Origin: Phylloscopus collybita
Taxonomy: Eukaryota; Chordata; Aves; Passeriformes; Phylloscopidae
Direction: 5' to 3'
NCBI GenBank assembly: GCA_027886175.1
Contig: JAJNNQ010000137.1
Location: forward strand, 6,452,001-6,516,000
DNA: 64,000 nt
This document shows positions 1-13,500 of the stretch, piece after piece (position 1 is the first letter of the stretch; each line of letters begins with the position of its first letter). Below the pieces are notes generated by a model, which was not told the origin of the DNA, did not search any database, and saw nothing but the letters and a program-made list of their open reading frames with translations. Made by a program: the position numbers and the translations under genes.

Positions 1-788
1 GGGCTGAATCTCTTATTTGCTCCACAGGGACACTAAGCAGCATCAGTTATCTGCAAATGCAGTAGAGAAGGAGAGCAAAGCAGTTCCTGAAGAGGACATA
101 GAGGTGCTGTCTTCCTTCTCTCCTGCAAAGCTTAAAACACCTGCAGATGGGCAGCAAAGGCTCAGTTGCCTGATTGCTACTCAGGGCACCCCAAAACACT
201 GCACCTCCCACAGAGATCTGGGGAAAGCAGGAAGATACCTGGGGTTGGTGTTTATTGCTATTTATTTCCCCATTTCTCTGCATGTAGAGGATTCAGCAAA
301 GCTGACACAGACTCAGATTTTGGTGGCCTGAAGCACAAGGTTGTGACACATCTCACAGCCAGGTGTGTGCCTCCAGCTGGTGCTCTTCAGTCTGAACTAG
401 GGTGGGACCTGGGGTCACATCTCCAGCAAGACACACTTCCAACAGGATCCTCAGAAGTAATGTCTTTGAGTAACATCTTAGAAGTCTTTGAGCAGCATTT
501 TAGAAGTCCTGCAAAGCCCTGCTACCAGCAGGACTGTAAAAATACAAACTTGCACGTGATTTTGGAAAGTCTGTTGTAGGAGACCTCATGAGGACACTCT
601 GGGTCCAGTCTCCTTCCCCAGCTCAAAGGCTCTTCTGGACAACTCCAGCTATCAGAAGAGATTTCTTCCTCTTCCTGACAACAGAGGGGCTGTGTACAAG
701 GGATGCATTGTCACTTCACATGCAACCAGAAATCTCCTTTAACATTTATTCAGGTAAAGTGAAAAGAAATATATTTATTTATGCACCT
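1..788. other. No gene identified
   Basis: Two plus-strand open frames (17-331 and 166-579) overlap here. The first starts next to an AG (CTCCACAG, 21-28) and has an exon-like composition at its beginning, but there is no family match. Confidence 0.4.
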
Positions 789-918
789 AAAAAAACCAAA
801 CAAACAAAAAAAAAAACCAACCCCAAAAAACAAACAAACAAACCAACCCCAAAAAACCAAAAACAACAAAAAAAAAAAAAAAAAAAAAAAAAAAACAACA
901 AAAAAAAAAAACACCCAA
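789..918. repeat. A-rich low-complexity tract with a 28-bp poly(A) run
   Basis: Repeated CAAA and CCAACCCC-type motifs, then an uninterrupted A-run at 868-895 and a second A-run at about 901-911. The open frames through it code for Lys or Phe runs and are artefacts. Confidence 0.9.
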
Positions 919-3271
919 ATCCAATTATCAATTCTCATGAAATACATAGATTAAAGAAATGAAAGGACATACTTGAACAGTCTTGTCATAGGGAGGTTAA
1001 TTCTGCCTTGTTTCTCTGTCTCTCTCTCCTTCAGCATCCCAACTGCCCAAACCATCCTGACACACCCTTTGTCAGGTCTCCAGTCTGAGCTCCATCCTTC
1101 ACAGAACCTGTTCCTGGTAGATGACACTAGATTTTATAGATAATTTCCTTTTCAGAGCCCTCAGGAGCATCTGGCCAGATTTACTCCTTCCTGTTTAAAG
1201 ATGTTTATTTCTAGTGTCTTCAGAAGGAAAAGACTGATGTGTCTTTAATAACAACAAGAATTGCTCCATTTGTTTGGAGATGCCAGCACAGCCTTGCTAG
1301 TGCAGATGTCACATCCTTGACAGTCCTGGACTCTGGGAAGGAAAATTTCCCCTCCCTCCTCTCTGTATGAAGTATATCCATGCTCCGAACCTTATTTTTG
1401 TATTCATCTGAGCAGTAACAAACATAGTATCAACCTTTAAATGTAGTGACAAAGGTGCCTGACTACAAATATTCTTTTAGGACTTGTGGGAGTGGTCAGT
1501 GATCCCTGTATCAAAACATGGGCAGTGGAAATGGGGAGAGTTGAAGAGCCACCCCCCTGCCCGCCCCCCTGGCTGCTGTGCTAGCTCAGTTTCTGGGGAG
1601 CTTTGGGGGGATGTGCTTCAAAGGGTAGGGTAAAAGATTCAAAAGAGGCTCTTACCTCAGGGGAATGTTCCAAGGCTTTGTTCTTGAAGGGAATCCCAGG
1701 GGCAAAAGAGGGCAAACAAGGAGGAGCAGGGGTTTTTATCTGGTCTCTGTCTTGGGATGGATAGCTGGCACAGAGCCATAGATCAGAGATAAGGAGAAGA
1801 TAGGGTTAAACTAAAGGTTACAGTCTCTGGGGGGGTTCCTGGGGAAAAACAATTTCCCCAGAGGAATACAACAGAGAGTGTCCTGACTCAGCCTGGCAAG
1901 GCAAGCAAATGGCTGTGGGGTTCAACAGAAGCTGTTTCCAACATGAGACATTGTTCCAGGGGGACATGGGCTGTGACCTCCTCCCTGGAGGAAGATGACC
2001 ACCTGAAGTTGCAAGAAGAGCATTAACAGCAGGCAGGAAACCCTCCTGAGGAGCAAGGCTGGAATATTTCTCTGTGCACTGCATCCCCACAGCCTCAGCC
2101 TGCAGTTTTACAGATGTGGGTGCCAGCACACCCATCAGTCACTGCACCACTGCAATGCAACTCGGGGCCTCCTGTGTCAGCCCACGGTGGCTGTGCTGCT
2201 GCAAACTTGCTCACTCCAGTCACATCCAATGAAAGATGATGGTCTCGGGGAAATTTATTTTGCTTCCCTTGACTGCCTGATCAGTGCTTCTAGCAAATGT
2301 GACAGCTTCAACCATCATCAATTACTGCTTTCACTATGCAGTGACTCTTGCTGTGCCACACTTTTCATTACAGAGACCTTTGAAATCTACTGTATTTAAA
2401 ATTGGTAGAACTAAACCAGGAAAGTTCAAAGTAATTCCCCATTTCAAATCAGTCTCCTACTAAAAATATTGCACCTCAATAATAGGAACCCAACAAGAGC
2501 CTCATCTGATGTGGGAATTCTTCACAAAGCTGGCAGGCTGCCTGTTTCAGAGTTGTTCTTGGGAATGCAAGGCCATTTTCCACATCATTTTGTTCCTTAT
2601 AGCTCTGGGTTCACTGCTGAGCAGAGTGAGGCCACCAGAGCACCATTGCCTGCAGAAATACCCAAGCCTGGTGGTGTCTCTGGAGAATTACTCTCCTGTT
2701 CCCTGGGTCCCTCCACAGCAGGTCCTGATGCTGCTCATCACAAGGGCAGGGGTTTTGTGACGTGACTCAATATGGCCAGGCTGCCAGGCAGGCTGTCAGT
2801 GAGAACACAGTGCTGCAGCTCCATCCTGCATTCCAGAGGGAAGGGCTGGTAGTGTTCCACCTCCTCACCAAGCAGAAAGACCCACCAGGAAGGAGAACAA
2901 AACCTTTGCCATGAGCATAGCAAGGAGGTAAAAGACAGTTGAAGGGCTGATTTTCCCCCAGCCCATGTCTGAGGGACTTGCACATTTCTCCCTTCTCCAC
3001 ATCTCCATTCCAGGAACAACCACTGCAAATAACTGTGATGGCAAGGCCAGCAAATGTGCCAAGGATGAGGCAAACCAGAAGACAGAAAAATCCCCCTGAG
3101 ATGATGCTATGCTCTCAGGCATCATCTGCCATCACAATTGCTATGTGGGAAGCAAAAGCGCTTCACTCTTGGGAAATAAACATTTCCTCACTTCAAATAA
3201 ACAAACAAAAAAAGAAATCAATGAAAACATTAAGTTGGAGTATATATGGAGATCAGAATTCTCAGCTGTCA
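919..3271. other. No gene identified
   Basis: Unique non-coding sequence. A C-rich patch lies at 1552-1571 (G-rich on the minus strand). Confidence 0.5.
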
Positions 3272-3425
3272 GGCTGAGCTCATTATGTTTCAGAAGACCT
3301 GAGCTCCATTTCTGGCAGAGCCACTGGTCTCTGAGTGAGTGAGGAACAGGTTGTTTTCCTGCTCTGTGCCTCAATTTCTCCTCCTGTGAAATGGAGCCAG
3401 TGATATGGATTTCTTATAAGATCTA
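3272..3425 (+). mobile_element. Ancient MIR (tRNA-derived CORE-SINE) relic
   Basis: The order of segments follows MIR: CAGAAGACCTGAGCTCCATT, then TCTGGCAGAGCCACTGGTCT, and later GCTCTGTGCCTCAATTTCTC followed by CTCCTGTGAAATGGAG. The last parts match the well-known CCTCAGTTTCCTCATCTGTAA and AATGGG of MIR with substitutions. MIR copies are scarce in bird genomes, so one this readable may be under constraint. Confidence 0.65.
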
Positions 3426-3929
3426 CTGGTGAGAAATCTGACATAAGAATTGGTACTCATTGTTTTTCCCACCCAAACATAAGCTTTGATGCTTTTTCCA
3501 AACATCCTGAGCAATAAAGAAACGATCTTGTTCCATGAGTGTAGGTCTGTATAAAAGCATTTCATGACAGTTTTTCTTCAGGGTGATCCAAAGCACTGGG
3601 GTCTTTTTGAGGGATGTGGTTTTCCTACTTCATAATTTCCTGTTTAAGGATTCTTCACAGCATCACTAAGGGTTATGTTTGCCCATATGCAATAATGAGC
3701 TACCAGCTACTTCAGTCAGAGGGACCTTTCATTTCTTAGTAGGAAGAGCAAAATAAAAGTCAGCAAGGAGTCTCCACCAGGCAGGACATTGTGTGTCAGA
3801 GCTCTCAGCAGCTGAGCAAAACTGGCAGCTGCCTCCAGCTTGCTGGCTGCCTCCCAGCAAAAGGGCAGCCCTCAACACCCCTCATGCAAGGCAAAAAAAG
3901 AGGAGAGAGACACAAAAAATTATTTCACA

Positions 3930-3975
3930 GTGTCTCATTCAGCTCATGAAAGATACAGATGAGGAAATTAAAAGT
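3930..3975 (+). mobile_element. Very weak MIR/L2-like 3' tail
   Basis: GTCTCATTCAGCTCATGAAA followed by GATACAGATGAGGAAATT resembles the end of MIR. The match is short and could be chance. Confidence 0.2.
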
Positions 3976-6134
3976 TGCAGCACGCCCCATGGAAGTGTCT
4001 TTCACTGGCATTATCCTCAGCTCACACCTAGATCTGTACCTGCACCTTCAGGGATACTGAACACTGTCATTGAGGATGGTGTCAAGTTTTGCACCTGGGA
4101 AGATCAGTAATTAGGCAAACTCAAACTTTGGGATGCTCAGGGACCCAAACCTGCCTAAGTTCAAGTTGCCACTTTCTGCCATAGGAGGTTACAAGAAAAA
4201 AAAAACACTCAGATGCCTCTTTTTCCTGCTGCATGCAGAGCAGAAATCCCTGCATGACTCCCAGGGCTTCAGCTTGTCCACAAGTCTTCATAAAAACCAA
4301 TCACAGTGCAATATTATTCCACTTGTCAACAGATCGGGAGGAATTGACAGAACCTGGTTTAACTATTTAACTCTGCCAGGGGTAATAAGTTCTCTCATGC
4401 ATTAAATTAAAAATGACACTTGAAAATAAGTACATTATGGACCAAATACAGCACACAAATGGGGGGCAAAGATTTAAACTGCTGCCTGGTGGAGAATTGA
4501 CAGTGAGGCAATAAGCATCTCATTATCCAGACTTTCTCCAAGCACATCCACCAAGAGGGCCTTTTGCATATAGATGCATTTGCTGTGGGCAAATGCCTGC
4601 TATCAGCCTGGACAAACACAACTGTTTATTTTCCATAACAATGTTTGAGCTAAAAGAACTGCCAGGGGCTCCTGATGGTGGGCAAACCCTGGGCAAGGCT
4701 GTCCCTGCTCAACCTCAGCCCCATCACTCCTGCCTTGCAGCCCATTGTCTGTTGGCAGAACTCTTCTTCCCTTCTGCTACCATCTGACAAGCAAGGCAAA
4801 ACACTGACCTGGTAAGACACACTTACGTGGTAGGATAGCATAGGAGAAGGGGAATAACATTATTAAAGACCATTTTTCTTTGTAAGTGGAATGATTCCTT
4901 CCAAAGAGAAGGAAATTTCTTTACAAGCTTTGGGTTCGATAGTCTTGAGTTGTTGCCACCTTGTTCCACTGTCTGGGGTGTCTCTCTCTCTTGCAGCAGT
5001 GTCCTCTGTGCAATTTCACACACAGATACACACCCCTACTCTCTCCTGGTGCTGGAGCATGTACTCAATCCATTGTTAGGCCTTTGGGGTGGGTTTTGGG
5101 CCTCTCAATTAAATAAAAAAAAATATGATTCCCCATTACAGTCAATGGGGAGTTATAGGAATTTGAAAGGAAGAATTCACCCAGTTTTTCTGAACAAAAT
5201 CAATTAGCCAGCCAATAAATATGACTTACAAGCTGACTCACTCCAGATTTTTCTAGGTTGCCAAACAGTGGTAGGAAGGAAGACTTGCAACAGAAAAAAT
5301 TGCTGACAGCCAAGCCAGCTGGCTCAGGGTTAGTCATCATTTTTGCAGACATCTCAACTTAGGCCACAGGAAACCCCCACATAAGTTATGATTTTAAGTG
5401 AGAAGACAGCTCAGAAGCAAAATGTTGGGTGAAGAACATGAGCAGTGCTCAGGGCCATTAATATGAGCTGAAAAGTGGGAGGGAAAAGGAGAGGTGATGT
5501 GGTGAAGGCTCACGTCTGCCAAACGCTGAGAGCCACGGGCTGGAGTTGGGAGCCTGCAAGGACCAGCTTGCATAGTGAGGCTGGCAGCTGTGACAGCTGA
5601 CAGAGGTATTTATACACCTTCCATGGCAGGATAGAGATGTGCTGAATTGCCTGGGCACTGAGGGCAGAGAAAACCCCTGCAGGCAGGTGTGTGAGAGTGG
5701 ATCCAAACAGCCCCAGCTAAATGTTGGCTCTGTGCTGTGCCCATCTGTTCCAGGAGGAGAAGAAAATAAACCCCAACAAGTCCTTCTTGCAATTGCTGCT
5801 GGTTTAAAACCTTCCCATAACAGCTTCAAATCTTGCATGCCCTTTGAGAAACAGTCACAATTGCTAAAAGGCTGCAAGCTGATTATAAAAATTCTATTGA
5901 AAAATCTACCCCCTGGGAGAGGATATTGAAATTTTTTACTGAAAATGTGTTCTCTATTAAGTGGTGGAGATTTGTAAAATAAAATTGTTATTGATTGGAT
6001 GGTCTTTCAGCTCAATGAGGAATATAAAAGGAATTATCTTAATGAAAGCAATCCTAATTAAAGCCCCCATTACACTGAGGTTGCAGGGAGATATTGGGAC
6101 ATGTCATTTGACCAAATGCCCACTGAAAGTGGGA

Positions 6135-6164
6135 GATATAGATATATAGATATATAGATATATA
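6135..6164. repeat. Short GATATATA-type microsatellite
   Basis: Four near-identical copies of GATATATA with one shorter copy. Confidence 0.8.
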
Positions 6165-7469
6165 AGTGGTTTTTGGGTCAGACCTGCACATAATATTAGG
6201 TGTGTGAAGATACCCATTTCTAGAAGAAATAAAGACATTTATTTGCAGCTCTTGAAGGATAGGATTTTTTTTTTTTTAATTGCAATCAGGGTCCAGAGTC
6301 TGGGTTTGGAAGTGTCCCCCTGAGACCTCCTGTAAAAAACAAAACATGATAGAACATGGAAAGAGGAAAGGCAACAAAAGCAAGGTTCTCATCCATGCTT
6401 AAATGCCGAACTAAGCAAGTCCTGATTGAGGTTTGTTTTCATCTCATTCTCCAAGTCCTGCTACCAGGGCAGTGAATGTTTAAGACAAAGCAGTGAGTGG
6501 TTCCACTCATTTTGCCAAAGCTCTGCAAACTGAGCCTCCTCACTCTAGAAACTGCACTGCCCCTCTCACAGCTGTCCCATCACTTTGTTTTTGCTAAACT
6601 GCTTCCCACTCCTGGCAGGGTATCCCTGGTGTCTGGTCCTACAGGCTGCCACAGCTCCATCCCATGGGTTGAGCCAGAGGGACCCCCCAGCAGCTTGAGG
6701 ATCTGGTGGGACATGGCTGAGCAAGAACTCCCTGAGAGGGACCCTCACCTTCTGTGGCTGAAGGGGAGAAATCAAAATAATCAAAATCAATCTCTTCTCA
6801 GCAGCTCCTGTGTGTTGTATCTCAGCTCACTCGTGCCGTGCTGGGCTCCCTCCAACAATGCCTCAGGTGCAAACAAAATTCTCAGAAATCCTTTCCTGGA
6901 TTACTCAGAGACATTCATATTCATTAGGAGTTATCAGCACGCAAGCAAGGCTCACATTAATTAAATATCTTTGGCATTTGGGAATTGAGGAGTTCGGTCT
7001 TGTTTTGTTTAAGTTTGCTTATTTATTAGAAGTATTAACTTGTTCTGACCTAACTTTCTCTGAAATTTTTTCCCAGTTACAGGAGTACAGGATTATAAGC
7101 TACATAGTTGAAAATGCATTCAGAAAGATGCAAAAAGAGTAAAAAAACACTGTACACAAAAACTCTGACCTCCATTTTTTAAAGCTTCTCTTAAGGAATC
7201 AAATGAGAAAAACACGGGGGAAATTCTTCCCCCTTGACTCTTTCTCAAGAAATCTTTGTACCAAGGATGCTAATTAACTTTGCATCTAAATGGATTGCTT
7301 CCACTACCAAAATAATTTATATAAATATAACTATTCCAATTTCTGTAGAAATCTCTTTGCAGTGTTAACACTGTGATGGACGCACTGGACCCCACCAACC
7401 AAAGCAGCGGAGGTTTGACAATCTCCACAGGAGGTAAAGGCCTCAGCCTTCTCAGGCATATGTTGTGAT

Positions 7470-7564
7470 TTTTGGGGTGTCAGGCACAGGGCCAGGAGCT
7501 GGGCTCAATGATCCTAATGGATCCTTTCCACCTCAGCAAGTTCTAAGATTCTATGATTCTGTGA
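7470..7564 (+). mobile_element. CR1 3'-end fragment (about 95 bp)
   Basis: Reads GGGCCAGGAGCTGGGCTCAA, then ATGATCCTAATGGATCC, ending in the terminal octamer repeat ATTCTATGATTCTGTGA (7548-7564 region). This is the only clear CR1 with its 3' end pointing right. Confidence 0.88.
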
Positions 7565-10500
7565 GTAACATTTGGGTCAAAAACTCCTCCAGGAAACCCA
7601 CAAAGGGGCAAAGTGACCCAGTGAGCATCAATGCCCACGAGCTTGGAACACTGATCATGCATTTGACACATGAACAGCAGTGATTTTTCCAAGACTCATT
7701 TGTCAGGGAACAAAGAAAGTTGTGGGTACAAGGAGTCTCATACTCTTCCCAGAGTATGCAATCCGACTATCAGTCAACCATTTCATCCTGTAAATATGAT
7801 AGCCTGAGAGAGCTTTCTTTGGGATTGCCCTTCCTGGCAGTGTGGCTGTGTGGTGGTGATTCCCCTTGTGCTGGGACATCCCTCAAAGTTGTGCCTTGAG
7901 GCAGAAAGATCTTCTCTCAACAACAGATCTTTGGATAAATCCAGCTCAAGCTCTATCTCAGCTTCAACTGGACTGCTGGTGACTCTTGAGCTGGGATGTC
8001 TCTCAAGGTTTGATATTCTTTACCTGAGCCTGAGAGACCCTTCCTTTCCCAAGGTGAAGAGACCTCTTATTCACAAAACACTCTCAGAAAGCTGCTGGTA
8101 GCATGCCAAATCAGTGATAATAATATCTATGTAGTTAATTCCTTTAGACATAAACCATTGTCCAAGTCTGAGACTGAGATTCAACCCAAGCTCCATCAGG
8201 AGTTTTGGAAAGAAGGGGAGGTCACTGTGAGCCTCGTGGCTCAACAGGAAGGTCTAACTCACCCTTTTGTACCTCTGGTCTCTATATAAATCACTCTAAA
8301 TTGATCCCAACTCAATTTTCCTTTGTATGTTCTATCCATATAGTAACTTGCATTGTGCACCTTGCCATCAAAATTTGTGAAGTCACACTTTGACAAATTT
8401 ATATAAAAACATTTTGCCTGAATCTTTGGTGGTGATTCTTTGAGTGACCCTGAATCACTCATTTGTGACAAACACACCTGGCAGTTAACAGCATTGCTGT
8501 CAGGGCAGTAAAACTCCTTGCAGATCTGCTGTAAAAAAGTGATGTTTAAAACCATCATTTTCATGAAATTTCATTGCCTGTTTTTGGTTGTTTTTGTTTT
8601 GTTTTGTTTTTTAAAGCATTGCTCTTCTTTGTTGCTTAACACAAGACCATTACCTAGATGGCCTGCAGGGTCCCATTTCAGCAATAATCCTGCAGTGGCT
8701 GCACCTTGGCATTGATTTATGCTTGCATATTTGTAAGAAAGAAAACCTTTCTATCACAACAGTTTCCTTCCTTACTGAAAGGCAGGAAAAAAACCCAGCT
8801 AAATTATTTCAAAAGCATGAAGCAATTTGTAACAGGTGGTATTTTTACTGATATGAAACAACTGCTCTAATGGGGAATAAATGGCTAAATTATTAACCAT
8901 TGTGCAACTTTGCATCACAAAGAAACCACTGCAGAAATCTTTTCTGCAGAAAAAGGCTCAAGCCTTCCTGATCGATGAGGTCACACCTCTGTCATTATAA
9001 TCCCTCATCTCATGCAGCCTGGAAGGGCTGAGAATTTGAGACAAGGGCTGAGACTCAGAGTTAAGGGTGACAAAATGATACAGAGAAAGTCTCCTGATAC
9101 TGAGGAGGAGGCATCCATAGCAGATGAAGGGAGATGAGTGGGAAAGAATAAACATGTCTCAGTCCCAAAAGGAATAGCAGAAGATCTGGACCATGGAAAA
9201 TCACTGCTTTTTCCCTACTCTTTTTTTTCACTCATACCTATTTCTGCTGCTCCTATACTAACATCACATGACACTTTCCTCTAAGCCATGAGAGTTACAG
9301 ATGTTTTATACATATATTCATAATGAGGTGGAATTTTTATTAAACTTGTCTGTGGAAGCTATTGTGGAGCCTGAATTTTATTTACTACAGTGTAATAAAT
9401 TTCCGAAGCAGTGGTGACACCATGGTAACAATATTGCTAATGTAATTATTCCTGCCTCAAAAATAGAGTCAAGTCTTTGTCACATGTAAAACTGCTATAC
9501 AATAATTGAATACAGTTAGGTTTCCTTTCTTCTAAGCAGGAGGTGAGGAACAGAAAATACACTTCTCCATGGCAATTTGAATCAGTAATTATTTGCAGAA
9601 ATCAATGGGAGGAATTACCCATTCACACCCATATTCTTCTGTTTGGTTGTTTTCCCCTAAAATAACTAACACTGAATGGAGAGGTTTTGAATGAGGCATC
9701 CTAGCAGTTCAGGAGTGACATGGCTTGTTCAGGTGTGTGCACACACTTAGGGAATCATAGCTTCTGTGAATACAAATTTTTGCAGCACTAATCAAATAAA
9801 ACCTTTTTTTAAGGTTTACATTTTAACACTGTGTGGCAAATTTCTGGAATATAACAAGACAGAAAAGCAACCTTATTCATATACTATGCTGTAGTTCCTT
9901 AGCTACACTGCCAAGTTTAACCTTCACAGGGAAATACTTAATAAAATTTTATAAGGCTTCTTATCAGTTCTGGGAGGAATGTGTGGATGAGGAAGATCCA
10001 TGAAATATCACAAAAAAAATTTTATCTGCAAAATAAAAAATACCAACACAATATTTAGAAGTCAGTGGTGATTTTTTACTGTCCTCATTATGTCAGTATA
10101 ACACATATCTCTGCTCCTGTGATATAAAGGAGACATGAATAAATGGGCACACGAGCCCCTCAAGAAACATGATCTTTATAAGCATGCATTTACATATGCA
10201 GCTACTAAATGAAGTCTGAAGTCACTGTGCTGGGATATACATTGATGTGGCTCAGCTGAAACTGATTAAACTCCATTACAGTCTGCACCAGAAGATGCAT
10301 CTCTCTCATGCATTTTGCTAATGAGAAGAGAGAAGCCTTTCTGAAATCACCCATGCTAAAATTCAGTCTCATTGTTTAGTTGCTCCTATACAGAGAGAAG
10401 TTATTTGATGGAGTGGAATGGAAAATCTCATGGAAAAGGGGTCGCCTGTGGATTTCATAATGTTCTGTGCACATTCACTGAACTTAGACCTTGGCCTTGG

Positions 10501-13500
10501 AAACAGTAGGAAAACAAGAATATTTTTAAGGACTCATGAGAGGAAAAAGCTGTATTGCATGTGGCAGTATCTTGGTCCCTTGAGTGTGGCAAAGGAATAG
10601 GGTGCATTTTAGAAGGTGTATTCAGTGGTCACCTTTGTCCACATCCTTCATAAAAGCTACTGAGTATTTGGCAAACCCGTGGAAATACAGTCTGGAAACA
10701 CCTGAAGGGAGGCAATAAAGGGATCTCCATCAAAGGGGACTACTTTTTCCAAATGCCCATTGCAGTCAACAGCATTACTTGCAAGCTTAGTGTTAAACAT
10801 GTGTTCAAGTGCTTTGCTGGACAGAGGCCAGATGGATCAATGCTTTACAAAACTGAGCTCTAACCAAAGCTTCACTGGGGTCTGGCTGTCCTTCAGGATG
10901 GTTGTCTTGGCCTTATCTCACAGAATCTTATCTTTCTCTCCAGAAACCAAATGCAGACCTAGTTCTCATTTATGTTGGTTCAGAAATGACCCTTTGCTGT
11001 TGTGATCATGGATCCTCTAGAGATTCATACAACAAATAGATCTAAGTAACGTGTTTGTAAATAGGGTGTTAATCTGGAGCCATTTCAGCTTCTAATTCAG
11101 TTTTCAGACATTGCAGAAGCTGCATTGCAGGTGCAGTTATGGGGCACTGCAGTTCACTCTGCAATGTGTTTGGTGGGTTGGGATTCTGTTTCAAAAAGAG
11201 GAGGTGATTGGAGCAAAAAGCTCCCTGTTGGGTGGAAAACTAAATAGTGAGCACAGAAGTTCTTCCAGGCCTGCCAGCAGAAATCTCTATCTTTGAATCC
11301 TGATTAGCACAGTTTCTTGAGCCTAGCAGGTCTCTATTTCTCACAAGAACAGAGCACATCCCCATTTTTACTTTTTGAAACACATCACGTGATGTCCATC
11401 CTCCTGTCTTTCACTCCATGGCCAGCCTGGGCTGTAGGGTGTGTGTGCCAGAGAAAACCCAAGTCTTTCATGAAATGATCCCAAAGACAGGGTCAGAGCA
11501 ATGTGAGCTCCACCCTCCTGCAGAGACAGCAAAGGATGCCAGTCTCTGGGGCAGAGAGCAGCACCTAAGGCCAACCAGGAGCATCACTCAGCAGCAGGAC
11601 ATTGGCCTGGGGCTGACAAGTCAGGGGTGTTCCTGGGTTTTGTTTCATGTGAAACATATAAAAGGTGCTGAGCACTGACAATCATGCCAGGACTTTCCTT
11701 TTTCTGACAGATATGCTAATTGCCAAGCTGAGTTTTTGTTAACACTCTTTGATCCTTTGCTTTTTCAGTGCCCAGGCAAATGGAGACTCTGGATTTCTTT
11801 CATTCAGATCACAGCTGATGAACTGCAGCAAGGCTGCAGTCGAGGTGATATTGAGTATGATTTCCTGTACCTACCCAGAAGATAAAATTTCAGGAGTTCA
11901 AGTGCAGGTGAAGGGAAATGAGTGCCTTACAAAACACTTTGTACCGAGGAAAAAAAGAAGGGTTAAATAAAGGCTTGATTTCAGCTGAAATTAAAAAAGA
12001 ATGTTATTGTTTCTTACCTTAAAACCCTCTCCTTTTATTTCCAACCCTATTGCTGGGGTGATTCAGACAAGGGTTGTCTGATGATGGAGATAAGGATAGA
12101 TGTGATGATGGGTCTGTAGGGTGATATATATTTTATTGTCAGGCTGGTGCAGTGTGAAGTCAATAAACCTCATAGCTATTGATCATGCTGGAAGAGGAAA
12201 TTAATGCAGACATGGCTTGCTTTTGCAATATGATAGGTATGTCTTCACATCCTCACCTGGCAGCCTCGAGCTGTTTGTGCTTGTCTGAGTTGGATGGAAG
12301 GCAGTTGTCCAAAATCTCAATAAATAATAAAAATCAGTGCTGACCTTTGTGAAATTTCAAATTAATAATCAAACTGTTGAGAGAGGCAGCTGGGAAGTGG
12401 CTTACAGGACCCTTTCTTGTTCAACATGGCATATTAATTGGAGTTGGAATAAGCAGAGTTAGAAGGGCTCCAGCTGTCCGTCTGAGCTCTACTTCAAAAT
12501 ATCTTCAGAGCACCCCAAGTTCAATTCATATTCATTCTGGTTATAATTATAAATCATAGCAGTATCCCATTCCTACCAAGTCTCACACAGATCAGTGGTT
12601 TTATTCACAAGCAGATTTATAGATACCAAAGTCTGCTGGGGGCATGAAGTTTGTGAGTCTCTTCCTTTACTTTGCTCAGGGTTCTTTTATTAAAAATATT
12701 ACAGATATTATAATAAAGTCCCTTGCTGTTTTCACACCTTGGTAGATTCCTCTAGTAATCTATCTCTTGATTTGTCAGTTAAAAACCCACAAAACTTAAT
12801 CAGGTGGAAGTAGTTTGCTTTTCAAAGGAAGAAATTCTCCCTGAACTCCAGTGCATTATGAATTTTCCAGCCCTAGCAGATTGACAGAATGATATTTGAG
12901 TCACAGTGAGAAATGGAGTTGCATGGTTGGATGAAAGCACTAAAAACAATCAAGTGCCTTGCTGAGGATGTGGTGCTGCTGCTCTGCTGGCTCCAGCTCT
13001 CCAGCAGCTACTATCTCTTTTGCTGTATCAAATGAAGGAAGACACTTTGGAAAAACCACTGAGCAGAAAAGTCTCAACTCTGCATAGAATTCTGGACTTC
13101 TTTGGTAGGTAATTTAGGCCAAAAAAATTCTTCTTCCAATCTTTTGGTCTACTAGCTTGCAGTTTCTGGCTGGTATCACACAATCTGTACTCAATCAGTG
13201 TATACACACCCAGACCAAAACCAAAACCTGCACGTGGTTGTACCAGTGCTTGGTGTTTCTCTTGCTGATGCTTACAGCAGTGGAGATGGGATTAGTAAAG
13301 CCAGCAGTGATAAAGGACACAGTTACTGCTCTTTGCAATCTCCCTGCCACAAGGCAGGAATTGTGATCCCTTTTATCTGCTTTCACAGCCCTGACAAGTC
13401 TCCCGCCTGCAGTGGTTCTCTGCAGATGTGTGCTTGTCCCACAGCCTGTCCTGCCCTTGGGTGACCAGGCACTTGTCAGAGATAGGAAATACAAACCATC

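Larger units (their letters stand above)
3426..7469. other. No gene identified
   Basis: Unique sequence with only short chance frames, apart from the microsatellite at 6135 and a T-run at about 6267. Confidence 0.5.

Noticed and set aside
17..331. Exon-like open frame after an AG near the left edge
   Set aside because: The first 30 residues look somewhat coding (charged, balanced), but I recognise no family, and the later part runs into chance sequence without a clear donor.
1551..1572. Possible G-quadruplex on the minus strand
   Set aside because: The G-runs (6, 3, 6, 2) do not give four separate runs of three, so it fails the usual rule.
3793..4110. Plus-strand frame of 105 codons
   Set aside because: No similarity to any family, and part of it overlaps a MIR-like tail.
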